The notes under the pieces: generated by a model
The model's input: only the letters and a program-made list of their open reading frames with translations
Databases searched by the model: none
Told to the model about the DNA's origin: nothing
Part shown: positions 1 through 7,478 of the stretch, piece by piece
Layout of the letters: every line of letters starts with the position of its first letter
Numbering within the stretch: the stretch's first letter is position 1
Source of the DNA: JAGVMG01 sp964461105
GTDB taxonomy: Bacteria; Chlamydiota; Chlamydiia; Chlamydiales; Rhabdochlamydiaceae
Length of the DNA: 22,702 nucleotides
Assembly (NCBI GenBank): GCA_964461105.1
Contig: CAYWSY010000026.1
Span: 1 to 22,702, forward strand
Direction: 5' to 3'
Position numbers and translations under genes: made by a program

Positions 1-202
1 TGATAGTAAATCCCTCTTCTTTTACTCGGTAGTAATAGAGGTCTCTTTCTAAGAGAAGCGCTTGCACGGCGTAGCGGATTCCGTCACTCTCTTCTGGGGG
101 ATTTCCAAAGGTCTCTGCAAGCTGGGGAAGGGATTTGAGATGGTGGGGGATGCAGAATTCCCCTTTCTCAGCTTCACCAAATAAAAAAATGGGATAGCGC
201 AT
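1..202 (-). CDS. Unidentified protein, N-terminal part only (runs off the left edge)
   Basis: The reading frame opens with ATG at 202-200 and stays open to the window edge, giving 67 residues that begin MRYPIFLFGEAEKGEF. A Shine-Dalgarno-like AAGGA (complement of 207-211) lies 4 nt before the ATG, which supports this start. The visible part is acidic and soluble, with no signal peptide or membrane segment. It contains a PPEESDGIRYAVQALLLERD stretch that reads as a helical globular domain. I do not recognise the family and assign no function. It is divergent from the M16-like gene at 417, and the two share a 214-bp intergenic region with a strong palindrome (290-326). The longer overlapping minus-strand frame at 49-237 is closed at both ends, has low complexity and is not preferred. 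Confidence 0.6.
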   Translation of the reverse strand, partial: MRYPIFLFGEAEKGEFCIPHHLKSLPQLAETFGNPPEESDGIRYAVQALLLERDLYYYRVKEEGFTI

Positions 203-288
203 CGATTCCTTGTTATTTTGTTTCCTGTTCTAATCATAACAAGATTTGATTAATTTTTATCAAATGTTATTAAAAATAAGTTTTATTA

Positions 289-327
289 GTTATACCCAAC
301 CAACTTTTGAAGTTGTTTGGGTATAAT
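289..327. promoter_or_regulatory. Palindrome with -10-like boxes at both ends, between divergent genes
   Basis: Arms 290-306 and 310-326 pair at 16 of 17 positions around a 3-nt loop (TTG); the only mismatch is C300 against T316. The right end carries a perfect TATAAT at 322-327 reading rightward. The left end carries TATAAC reading leftward (complement of 289-294). Each box lies roughly 85-90 bp before the start codon of the gene it faces (417 plus, 202 minus). No good -35 element is seen for either. The layout suggests a shared operator/promoter, but a simple transcript hairpin is also possible. Confidence 0.45.
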
Positions 328-416
328 GCTTGATTTTTCCCTGCTATCGAAAAAAGATTGCGCGGAATAAAACTTTTTGACTATCCTCATCTTTTTTTTA
401 ATCAAGGAGGAAAAGG

Positions 417-1886
417 ATGAAGCTTATTCTGGCAGTCTTATGTTTACTGATGGGGCAAGCCTCCCTGTCTGCAGATCTTGTTTCCGTTGCAAAAGGCTCT
501 GAGGATATTCAGGTTGCGACGCTGCCAAATGGGATGGCGCTCCTTGTTCATGAGCGGCTCCTTTCGGAAGAGGAAGGGGTTTCGCTTAGATTGGTTTGGA
601 ATCCTCCCTCCGGAGAGCATCAGTTTATGGGTTGGGATGTGACGGATAGTACGTTGCTCTGGACTCAAGAGTTCTTTTTAGAATGTCGCGATGAGTTGCT
701 CGAGCTCAAAGAGATTATTGATTATCCTTCTTATTGGGGATTTAGAAATCAGAGGTTAAAGGGAGATCAGTTTGCTGTGATCGTAGTGGGGAACATGACA
801 TTAGAGGAGGTCCGTCCTTTAATCGAGCTATATTTTGATGATCTTTTTTTCGAGGAGAATGAATTTGAGGAGAGTTTGGAGGTTTCGAGATCAGGAGAGC
901 TGCTGGGGGATGTCTATTGCAATTTGAAGGGAGAATGGATTGAATTATTGCAAGAGCGTTTGTTCAAAGAGCATTTAGAGGCGTGCGGTCATCGGTTTCA
1001 AGAGGAATGGCTGATTAATCCTCATTGGGGAAGAAAAGGGCATCCGAAGGGATTAAATGAGTTTTTAGAGGAAGTGGCTAGGATTCATATTGAAGGGTAC
1101 ACTGAGGAGGAATTTGCGTCTGCAAAACAGATGCTGATCGAGCAGCTTCATTCTTCTCCGGACATTGAACATTCCTTGTTAGCTTCCTTTTATTCTGATC
1201 TCTTTCAGATTGGTGATCGTGGAGTTGGTGTCGATGCGTTTTATGAACTCTCGATTCAATTGGTGCATGAGATCACGTATGAGGATATCGAAGAGGAGTT
1301 GGAAGATTTTCTAGATGATGCGGTAAATTTCTTAGAAGATTTATATTCCTCTCAAATCGATGATTCCTCTCAGAAGTTTGCTTTTGCAGATCCAGCTTTT
1401 CATAGTGCTTCCTGGGAGTTTCAATCGGCTCATGTTTCTACAGATGGGTCTGTCCCTGTCGTGTTCGTGAATGAGGTTCATGATGCTGCTTTGTTTCATG
1501 CGCTGCCGCTCTCTTCGTCTGAAATGCGGCAGATCTCTTATATCATTACAACGCTAGCTGAGCACAATGTCTTAGAGTTAGCGTTTAAAAAAAAAGACTT
1601 AGAAAAACGGGGAAAGCGGATTAATCAAGTCCATCCGTTGCGGTTTATGGGATATATTTTATCCTCAGCTCATTTGCGAAAATGCGCTTATGAAATTGAG
1701 AAAAGTTCGTTTAAATGGGATGCGTTTATTGGGGGGTTTGCTAAGCGGATGAAGGAGGAGCATTCAAAGGGGAATGTGATCCCATATCTTCGCGGCTTTG
1801 CTGAGCTGCTCGGAGTGTCTGTCGATCAGATTATCCATTATGTGCATAAGAAGAACTTTGAAGGGTTGGTTCGTTATTTGATGTGA
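417..1886 (+). CDS. Secreted, degenerate M16 (insulinase-like) peptidase homologue
   Basis: 489 residues. The N-terminus is a cleavable signal peptide (basic start, hydrophobic core at 3-18, likely cut near SLSA/D at 19-20). The start is fixed by a strong AAGGAGG at 404-410, 6 nt before the ATG. Two stretches resemble an M16 N-terminal domain: LPNGMALLVHER (36-47), like the first strand, and FAVIVVGNMTLEEVRPLIELYF (119-140), like the strand and helix before the domain end. EGYTEEEFASAKQMLIEQL (226-244) also fits the family. The HxxEH zinc/catalytic motif expected between the first two is absent and that part is shortened, so protease activity is not expected. The protein is very acidic, especially at 280-320. 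It may be a chaperone-like or partner subunit in the periplasm. Family assignment is from motif similarity only. Confidence 0.55.
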   Translation: MKLILAVLCLLMGQASLSADLVSVAKGSEDIQVATLPNGMALLVHERLLSEEEGVSLRLVWNPPSGEHQFMGWDVTDSTLLWTQEFFLECRDELLELKEIIDYPSYWGFRNQRLKGDQFAVIVVGNMTLEEVRPLIELYFDDLFFEENEFEESLEVSRSGELLGDVYCNLKGEWIELLQERLFKEHLEACGHRFQEEWLINPHWGRKGHPKGLNEFLEEVARIHIEGYTEEEFASAKQMLIEQLHSSPDIEHSLLASFYSDLFQIGDRGVGVDAFYELSIQLVHEITYEDIEEELEDFLDDAVNFLEDLYSSQIDDSSQKFAFADPAFHSASWEFQSAHVSTDGSVPVVFVNEVHDAALFHALPLSSSEMRQISYIITTLAEHNVLELAFKKKDLEKRGKRINQVHPLRFMGYILSSAHLRKCAYEIEKSSFKWDAFIGGFAKRMKEEHSKGNVIPYLRGFAELLGVSVDQIIHYVHKKNFEGLVRYLM

Positions 1887-1916
1887 ATTGAGATTGCAAG
1901 ATATTAGCGTCTGCGT

Positions 1917-2049
1917 CATATAAGCAAAGTATATACCCCTTCCGGTTCAAAGGCACCCTAAAGGACTGATTCAAAGCCCCGGATTTGAATCAGTCCTTTA
2001 GGGTGCCTTTGAACCGGAAGGGGTATATACTGAAAACTTTGCTTATATG
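1917..2049. repeat. Long palindromic repeat element overlapping a start codon
   Basis: Positions 1931-1975 are perfectly complementary to 1984-2028 (45 bp, 8-nt loop GCCCCGGA). The pairing can be extended by three pairs to 1928/2031. An outer arm at 1917-1930 pairs perfectly with 2036-2049, with a 7-nt bulge (2029-2035) on the right side only. About 59 bp pair in total. The outer right arm includes the ATG of the sulfatase-type gene (2047-2049). The core unit, from the ATATACCCC end through CACCCTAAAGGACTGA, recurs near the right end of the window (22622-22702). It is therefore a dispersed repeat, not just a terminator; there is no U-tract. The rest of the 1887-2046 gap (30 bp after the M16-like gene) shows nothing else. 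Confidence 0.85.
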
Positions 2050-3966
2050 ACTCTTGAAGAACCCTCCCCATTAAAAAGTCGCTTCCAGATTCCTTTCAAC
2101 TATCTGTTTTTTAGCGCTTATTTTCTCATCACCGCTGCAGTGCACGTCTTTCATGTCTTTTTAGTTGAGTCTCCGCCTAATTTTTCTCTCTATTTTTTTG
2201 TGGTCTTTGCGGTGGGTCAATCTCTTTTAGAGACAGCTTTTCTTGTACTTGTAGGTGCGCTGATTAGAAGATATTGCCATCGGGTGTGTTATCAGATCTT
2301 TATTGGATTGGCTTTTATTTTATTGCTCACGCATCTGATTGATTTTCCTCTGCTCCGTTTGATGGGGATGTCGTTTTGGTTTTCGCTGCATTTTGTGCTT
2401 CAAGGGAGTTATGAGAATTTTATCGAGCTGCTTCTTGCAAGTAATGTGTCGCTCTTTATTTGGGCGGTAGCTGGTGGCGCTGTGCTTAGTGTGATTCTTG
2501 GCGGTGTGTGGTTGTATCGCATCTCTGAGACGTGGACGGATCGCCGTCCTTTTGTTGTCTCTTATTCTCAATTGGCGGCAGTCATATGCACGACGGGGTT
2601 GTTTTTGTTTGTATGGGAAACGTCAACGGTTGGCTATACGGTGGCGACCCATTTTGAAACCTATGAGCATACGCTTCCGTGGAAAAATACATTTCTTCCG
2701 GTAAAGAAAGAATATGTGACATTAGAACATCCTTTGAAAGAGCCTGAGGAAGAGGAGGCTGTATTTAGAAAATTAGATTCTCGTGCATTTTCCCTCTCTC
2801 GGCAGCCAGACATTTTTTTATTTGTCATGGAGAGTTTACGCGAAGATTATATCACGCCTAAGATCGCTCCCAACTTACATCAATTTAAGCAGGATCATGT
2901 TTCGTTTGATTTGGCTTTTTCTAATGCGAATGCAACGCAGCTTTCTTGGTTTTCGATCTTTTTTTCTCAGTTTCCTTTTTATTTTGGGAAAATGACGCAT
3001 GAGAATTGGAAAGGGGGAGCTCTTCCTTTGCGCTTGCTTAAAAAAATGGGTTATAAGGTGTATGTCTATTCGTCTGCGCGCTTGAATTATTTTGATATGG
3101 ATCAGTTGATTTTGGGGGAATCGTGCTATCTTGCTGATCGGTTTTCATCTTTTGAGTGTTCTGAGTTTGAAGAGGTCTTTCAGAAGGATCAATATGTTGT
3201 TGATCAGATGATTCAGGAGATGCGCAATCCTTCTGTCTCTTCGGGAAGGGTGTTTTTGGTCTTTTTAGATGCGACTCATCATGATTATAGCTGGCCGATG
3301 GAAACAGAGAGTCATTTCCATCCATTCGAGTCTCAGGTGAATTATTTTAAGGCGGCAGTGAGCAACAAGGGGTTGGAGGGGATTCGAAACAGATATCGAA
3401 ATGCGCTGCATTTTGTCGATGGGCTGTTTGGAAAATTTGTTCACGCTCTCAATGAATATCCGGGAGGAAAGGATGCTGTTGTGGTCGTTACAGGGGATCA
3501 CGCGGAGGAATTTTATGAACAAGGGTATTTATTTCATGCATCAGCATTGAGTCACCAACAAACGCATGTGCCTTTATATTATAAATTTGGAGAAACAGAA
3601 CAGGTGGCTAAATGGATCGATCGAAAGTTGAGCTCTCATATGGATATTTTTCCGTCTGTGTTTCATTATTTATTTGGCGAGGATCTCTTTAATGAAGTGT
3701 TGCAAGGTCAGTCGATTTTTAGTCCTCACCATTGGCCTTATGTGGTGACAGCGCGCTTTAATGCCGGCAGAAGTCCTTATGAGTTTTCCATCCATAATGG
3801 GACGGATAAAGTGTTGGCTCGGTTTACCAACCAAAGCGATATTTTTAATTCTCCGAAATTGCGTATTTTAGCTGCAAAAACTGTAGATGATGAGTATCTG
3901 CCGATTGATCTTCCATCGATCAAGGAGCGGTTTGGCGAGGCAATTGACACTATTTTTAGGCCATAA
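2047..3966 (+). CDS. Inner-membrane sulfatase/alkaline-phosphatase-superfamily protein (YejM/LtaS-like architecture)
   Basis: 639 residues. The N-terminal third holds about five membrane segments (roughly 18-40, 46-70, 82-104, 132-157, 172-192). An extracytoplasmic sulfatase-type domain runs from about 253 to the end. Its landmarks are DIFLFVMESLRED (255-267, metal-site Glu262), ANATQLSWF (294-302, where Thr297 fits the nucleophile of LtaS-type enzymes) and VVVVTGDHAEEF (478-489, metal residues Asp484 and His485), followed by HVPL at 507-510. Members of this superfamily move or cleave phospho- or sulfo-ester head groups on envelope lipids and glycans; the substrate here is unknown. No Shine-Dalgarno precedes the ATG, which lies in the outer stem of the 1917-2049 hairpin; the next Met is residue 106, so this start is the only sensible one. 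The lipase-like gene begins 3 nt after the stop, so the two are probably one transcript. Confidence 0.75.
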   Translation: MTLEEPSPLKSRFQIPFNYLFFSAYFLITAAVHVFHVFLVESPPNFSLYFFVVFAVGQSLLETAFLVLVGALIRRYCHRVCYQIFIGLAFILLLTHLIDFPLLRLMGMSFWFSLHFVLQGSYENFIELLLASNVSLFIWAVAGGAVLSVILGGVWLYRISETWTDRRPFVVSYSQLAAVICTTGLFLFVWETSTVGYTVATHFETYEHTLPWKNTFLPVKKEYVTLEHPLKEPEEEEAVFRKLDSRAFSLSRQPDIFLFVMESLREDYITPKIAPNLHQFKQDHVSFDLAFSNANATQLSWFSIFFSQFPFYFGKMTHENWKGGALPLRLLKKMGYKVYVYSSARLNYFDMDQLILGESCYLADRFSSFECSEFEEVFQKDQYVVDQMIQEMRNPSVSSGRVFLVFLDATHHDYSWPMETESHFHPFESQVNYFKAAVSNKGLEGIRNRYRNALHFVDGLFGKFVHALNEYPGGKDAVVVVTGDHAEEFYEQGYLFHASALSHQQTHVPLYYKFGETEQVAKWIDRKLSSHMDIFPSVFHYLFGEDLFNEVLQGQSIFSPHHWPYVVTARFNAGRSPYEFSIHNGTDKVLARFTNQSDIFNSPKLRILAAKTVDDEYLPIDLPSIKERFGEAIDTIFRP

Positions 3967-3969
3967 CAG

Positions 3970-5103
3970 ATGCATTATATTGGATTATTCCTGCTTCTTG
4001 CGATCTCCTGTTTTGCAATGGAGCCTTGTGAGGAGGAGCCGGTGCCTGAAAAGGTGGCATGGAAAAATAAGGTGCGGGTGGAAGTGTTGCGCAACCTCGA
4101 TGAATTTTTATCTTGGAGGCTTGATCAGTTGCAGCGCTCCTACGCTCTTTCTGTTCCAGCTCTCCCATTGGTTTTCCGAAGTGAAAGTGCTTTCATGAGG
4201 CATTTTGAATTGCTACATGGCTTCTTTTCCCTATATCAACCTCTTGTTGGAAGGGTGACGTCTTATCTTCCAGATCTCAAGCAAGCTCAGTGTGTGCTCA
4301 AGGGGATTGCGCTTCAAATGTCTGATCGTAAGCTGCAGCAATTTGCCGCAGACGAATTGCTGGTTAAGGTGCTTGCGTATCGCGATTTGCATGTTAATGA
4401 AGTGTGGTTGCTGCCAATGGATGGGGGTGCTGATGGGCTTCGATTAATTCCTTATCAAATTGATGTGGTTTTTAATTTGTGGATGGGGATGCCGGCTTAT
4501 GGGTTTGTGCCGTTAGAAGAGGGGGTTCCGCTGCTTTTATTTCGGGGGACGGACTTTTCTTTGGATTCTCCTCGAGGATGGGCGTCTTTAATGAGCGATG
4601 TGGATTTGGCAGGTCCCGGTCTCTACACGTTTCAACAGGCGCAATCGAAAATCCATGCTTGGCTTCAAAAGATGGCAGACAGAGGAACGAAGGCTCGGAC
4701 GATGGGATATAGTTTAGGAGGGGTTTTAGCGGCCTACGCGTTTATTTTTGAACAGGACTTATTAGCAGAGAGGGGGTCTGTCGCGTTTAATCTTCCTGGT
4801 GTATCGAATCAGATCATTGAAAAATGGGAGGCACTTCCGAAAGAAAGAAAGGAGGGTTTTGTCTCTTTTGTGAATCAGGGGGATGTGGTTTCTAAGGTGG
4901 GGAAACTTTTTGGTGTGGTGTATGAATTAAGCTTAAACGAGCCAATGAAACCGCTTACCGCTCATACCATTTTGATGAGCGCGCAGCCAGAGTTTATCCG
5001 GCGTGGGGTGGATGTGGCAGCGGAAAATCAATTGCGAGCCAAGAGAGTCATGAGCATGATGGATAGTTTGCAGCTTTTCCAAGTTCCTGCTCAATCTCAA
5101 TGA
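3970..5103 (+). CDS. Secreted lipase (class 3-like) alpha/beta-hydrolase
   Basis: 377 residues, with an N-terminal signal peptide (hydrophobic 3-17; likely cleavage near CFA/M, although Cys14 makes a weak lipoprotein site conceivable). The C-terminal half has the class 3 lipase pattern: LLLFRGTDFS (188-197) as the oxyanion-loop strand, GYSLGG (246-251) with nucleophile Ser248, FVNQGDVVSKVG (300-311) with Asp305, and LTAHTIL (329-335) with His332. This gives a plausible Ser-Asp-His triad. The N-terminal 160 residues have no recognised domain. It starts 3 nt after the sulfatase-type gene, so it is probably co-transcribed with it, and both products face the periplasm; joint work on lipids is an inference. 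Its last 56 bp overlap the convergent enolase gene. The substrate cannot be told from sequence. Confidence 0.7.
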   Translation: MHYIGLFLLLAISCFAMEPCEEEPVPEKVAWKNKVRVEVLRNLDEFLSWRLDQLQRSYALSVPALPLVFRSESAFMRHFELLHGFFSLYQPLVGRVTSYLPDLKQAQCVLKGIALQMSDRKLQQFAADELLVKVLAYRDLHVNEVWLLPMDGGADGLRLIPYQIDVVFNLWMGMPAYGFVPLEEGVPLLLFRGTDFSLDSPRGWASLMSDVDLAGPGLYTFQQAQSKIHAWLQKMADRGTKARTMGYSLGGVLAAYAFIFEQDLLAERGSVAFNLPGVSNQIIEKWEALPKERKEGFVSFVNQGDVVSKVGKLFGVVYELSLNEPMKPLTAHTILMSAQPEFIRRGVDVAAENQLRAKRVMSMMDSLQLFQVPAQSQ

Positions 5104-6337
5104 GTCTGTTGTATTTGGAAACGCGATCGGAGCGGGAGAGGGAGCCTGTTTTAATTTGACCAGATCTTGTGCCGACTGCGATATCGGCAATAGTGGTATC
5201 GGCGGTTTCTCCTGATCTGTGGGAGATGATGGTGCGGTACCCATGCGCATGGGCAAGGGAGATCGTCTCGAGTGTTTCTGTTAAGGTACCGATCTGGTTT
5301 ACTTTAATGAGGATGGCATTCCCTACGTTTTCTGAGATCCCTTTGCGTAAGAAGTGGGGATTGGTGACAAAGATGTCATCTCCCACAATTTGAATTGTTT
5401 TCCCAAGTGTTTCTGTGAGTAGTTTCCAGCCGGCCCAATCATTTTGATCAAGGCCATCTTCGATGGAATCAATGGGATAGCGCTGGGTGAGATTTTTTAA
5501 GTAGGCCACTTGTTCCTTAGCGGTGCGTTTGACAAAAGGCTGTTTTGCTTGGGCTTTTTTCTTTTCGATGTAGGTCTGTGTGGCGGGATCATAGAATTCA
5601 GAGGCTGCACAATCGAGCGCTAGCGAGATTTGATCTTTAGGCCGAAAACCTGCTTGTTCAATTGCTTGTAAGATGAAGTCGAGTGCTTGTTCATTTGAAC
5701 TTAAATTGGGAGCAAAGCCTCCTTCATCGCCTACGGATGTAGCATATCCAGAGTGCTTAAGTAAGCTTTTAAGAGAGTGGAATATTTCTGTCCCCCATCG
5801 GATTGCCTCTCTGATACTGGGAGCTCCTATAGGGCGGATCATGAATTCTTGAAAGTCGAGGCTGTTATCTGCGTGCGCGCCGCCATTGAGAATGTTCATC
5901 ATGGGAATGGGGAGGAGGGTGGCTTTTTCTTTTCCAAGCGCTCGATAGAGGGGGATATTCTGAGTGGCTGCAGCTGCGTGGGCGCATGCAAGAGAAATAC
6001 CGAGAATGGCGTTTGCGCCAAACCGAGATTTATTTGGGGTTCCGTCTGCTTCAACCATCAACCGATCGATGTCCGATTGAGTGGTGACATCTTTTCCTAT
6101 GAGGAGTTGCGATAAGGGGCCGGTGACATTGGAGATGGCTGTTAATACGCCTTTGCCACCGAAGCGTTTAGGATCCCCATCGCGCAGCTCGATGGCTTCA
6201 TGTTCTCCTGTTGAAGCTCCTGAAGGAACGGCCGCTCTGCCAAGATATCCGCCAGACGTTTTGACAATCACTTCGAGGGTAGGATTGCCTCTTGAGTCGA
6301 GGATTTCAAGGGCTTGAATTGATTGAATCGTCTCCAT
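5048..6337 (-). CDS. eno: Enolase (phosphopyruvate hydratase)
   Basis: 429 residues, the usual length. Enolase converts 2-phosphoglycerate to phosphoenolpyruvate in glycolysis, in the cytoplasm with Mg2+. All hallmark segments are present: the mobile loop VPSGASTGEHEA (37-48), VGDEGGFAPN (202-211) with Glu205, the metal ligands Asp242, Glu293 (SIEDGLDQ) and Asp320 (VGDDIFVTN), the base Lys345 in ILIKVNQIGT, the SHRSGETADT loop (372-381) and Lys396. The start ATG is 4 nt after the rsgA stop, so it is the last gene of a trmH-rsgA-eno operon. The 3' end overlaps the convergent lipase-like gene by 56 bp. Enolase near rsbU matches the order in Chlamydia. Confidence 0.97.
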   Translation of the reverse strand: METIQSIQALEILDSRGNPTLEVIVKTSGGYLGRAAVPSGASTGEHEAIELRDGDPKRFGGKGVLTAISNVTGPLSQLLIGKDVTTQSDIDRLMVEADGTPNKSRFGANAILGISLACAHAAAATQNIPLYRALGKEKATLLPIPMMNILNGGAHADNSLDFQEFMIRPIGAPSIREAIRWGTEIFHSLKSLLKHSGYATSVGDEGGFAPNLSSNEQALDFILQAIEQAGFRPKDQISLALDCAASEFYDPATQTYIEKKKAQAKQPFVKRTAKEQVAYLKNLTQRYPIDSIEDGLDQNDWAGWKLLTETLGKTIQIVGDDIFVTNPHFLRKGISENVGNAILIKVNQIGTLTETLETISLAHAHGYRTIISHRSGETADTTIADIAVGTRSGQIKTGSLSRSDRVSKYNRLIEIEQELGKAANYPSCS

Positions 6338-6341
6338 CGCA

Positions 6342-7478
6342 TTACCTATGTCGGTGTTCTTCAGACAGCGAGGTCATTAAAGCGCAATAGGATTCAAAGC
6401 GCAAGGAAGAAATGGTTCCCTCTTCAACGGCTTGCTGGACGGCGCAATTGGGTTCATTCATATGGGAGCAGTCTGGAAAACGGCACTTTGAGCTTTTTTC
6501 TGTAATTTCTGGATAGTAGGCAGCGAGATCTTGCGCTTCGAGATCCCAGAGTCCAAAACTTTTAATGCCGGGTGTATCGATGCAAAAGCCCCCTTCTTCG
6601 AGCTCAATGAGCTGGGTCGTTGTGGTGGTGTGAGATCCTTTGCGCGTGCTTTGGACAATTTTTCCTGTGGCAAGAGAAGTGCCAGCAACAAGATTAATAA
6701 GAGAGGATTTTCCCGATCCCGATTGACCGGAGAAGACGGATGTTTTTCCTTTCATTGCTTGTTTTAATGCATCGATTCCTTCGCCTGTATGGGCGCTCAA
6801 CGCAATGAGGGGAATTCCCAGGTTTTGATAGGCGGAAACAAAGGCATCGAAAAGTTCTTTTTCAGCTTCAACTTCAATGGGGGTTGTTTTTTCAGGGGGA
6901 TGGTCAAACAGATCGATCTTGTTCACGACAAGTAGTGGCTGCATGTTTCCTTTTTCAGTGGCAATGATGTAGCGGTCGGCAAGAGAGGGTTTGAGTGAAG
7001 GGGTGAAAACGGAGAGAGTGATGACGACTTGATCGATATTGACGGCGATGAGCTGCTCTTTATTGCGCGAGAGGTTATCTGCGCGCGAGAGGATCGAGGT
7101 GCGCTCTTCAATGGATGTAATGATCCCTTGCCCCTGCCCCCGATCTTCAAAGCGGACGTTGTCTCCAACGGCAATGAGGTTTTTAATTCTGTTTTTATCT
7201 TGTTTCATGGAGCCTTTGAGCGAGCAGAGGTAGTTTGAGCATGTGTCATTAACAAGGATCCCTTCAGGGGTGATGCTCAACACTTTTCCTCTTAGCAGGT
7301 TTTCATTCTCTTTTTCATCAGGGGCTGCTTGGGCAATTTTTTTGAGTTGGTCTTGATCTGTTTTTTTGTATTTAGAGCGGTCTTTTTGGCTGGCAATCTT
7401 TCTGTCTTTACGGTGTTGTTTTTTGTCGCGAGAATGAAAGTCTTCTTCTGCTCGATAGAATGAGTCGTGTTTAGACAT
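6342..7478 (-). CDS. rsgA: Ribosome small-subunit maturation GTPase RsgA (YjeQ/EngC)
   Basis: 378 residues from the preferred ATG at 7478-7476. This ATG overlaps the upstream methyltransferase stop by 8 nt (ATGTCTAA) and has GAGGA just before it; an ATG at 7514 would add 12 residues inside the upstream gene. RsgA is a late 30S assembly GTPase with circularly permuted motifs, all visible here: NKID (186-189), SAH (228-230), P-loop GQSGSGKSS (251-259), a Thr-rich switch (TTTTT, 284-288) and DTPG (301-304). An OB-fold region lies at about 62-125. The C-terminal zinc-binding set is Cys332, Cys337, His339 and Cys345. The first 50 residues are a highly charged, Lys-rich extension that probably touches RNA. 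Translation is probably coupled to the gene upstream. Confidence 0.95.
   Translation of the reverse strand: MSKHDSFYRAEEDFHSRDKKQHRKDRKIASQKDRSKYKKTDQDQLKKIAQAAPDEKENENLLRGKVLSITPEGILVNDTCSNYLCSLKGSMKQDKNRIKNLIAVGDNVRFEDRGQGQGIITSIEERTSILSRADNLSRNKEQLIAVNIDQVVITLSVFTPSLKPSLADRYIIATEKGNMQPLLVVNKIDLFDHPPEKTTPIEVEAEKELFDAFVSAYQNLGIPLIALSAHTGEGIDALKQAMKGKTSVFSGQSGSGKSSLINLVAGTSLATGKIVQSTRKGSHTTTTTQLIELEEGGFCIDTPGIKSFGLWDLEAQDLAAYYPEITEKSSKCRFPDCSHMNEPNCAVQQAVEEGTISSLRFESYCALMTSLSEEHRHR

Noticed and set aside
49..237. 62-codon minus-strand frame overlapping the left-edge gene
   Set aside because: The other frame, starting at 202, has a Shine-Dalgarno, stays open to the edge and has a more protein-like composition.
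1931..1975. GGTTCAAA within the palindromic unit, considered as a tRNA T-loop remnant
   Set aside because: No pairing T-stem, anticodon arm or acceptor stem can be built around it; the sequence is better explained by the long palindrome.
2047..3966. Calling the sulfatase-type protein a lipoteichoic acid synthase
   Set aside because: Architecture and motifs fit several branches of the superfamily, and chlamydiae are not known to make lipoteichoic acid, so only the superfamily is claimed.
3970..4026. Lipoprotein signal (LAISC) in the lipase-like protein
   Set aside because: Ala at -3 and Ile at -2 are a poor lipobox match; a standard signal peptide cut near CFA/M is at least as likely.
5777..6317. 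Plus-strand frames opposite enolase
   Set aside because: Enolase on the other strand is certain, and these frames have no recognisable product or ribosome site.
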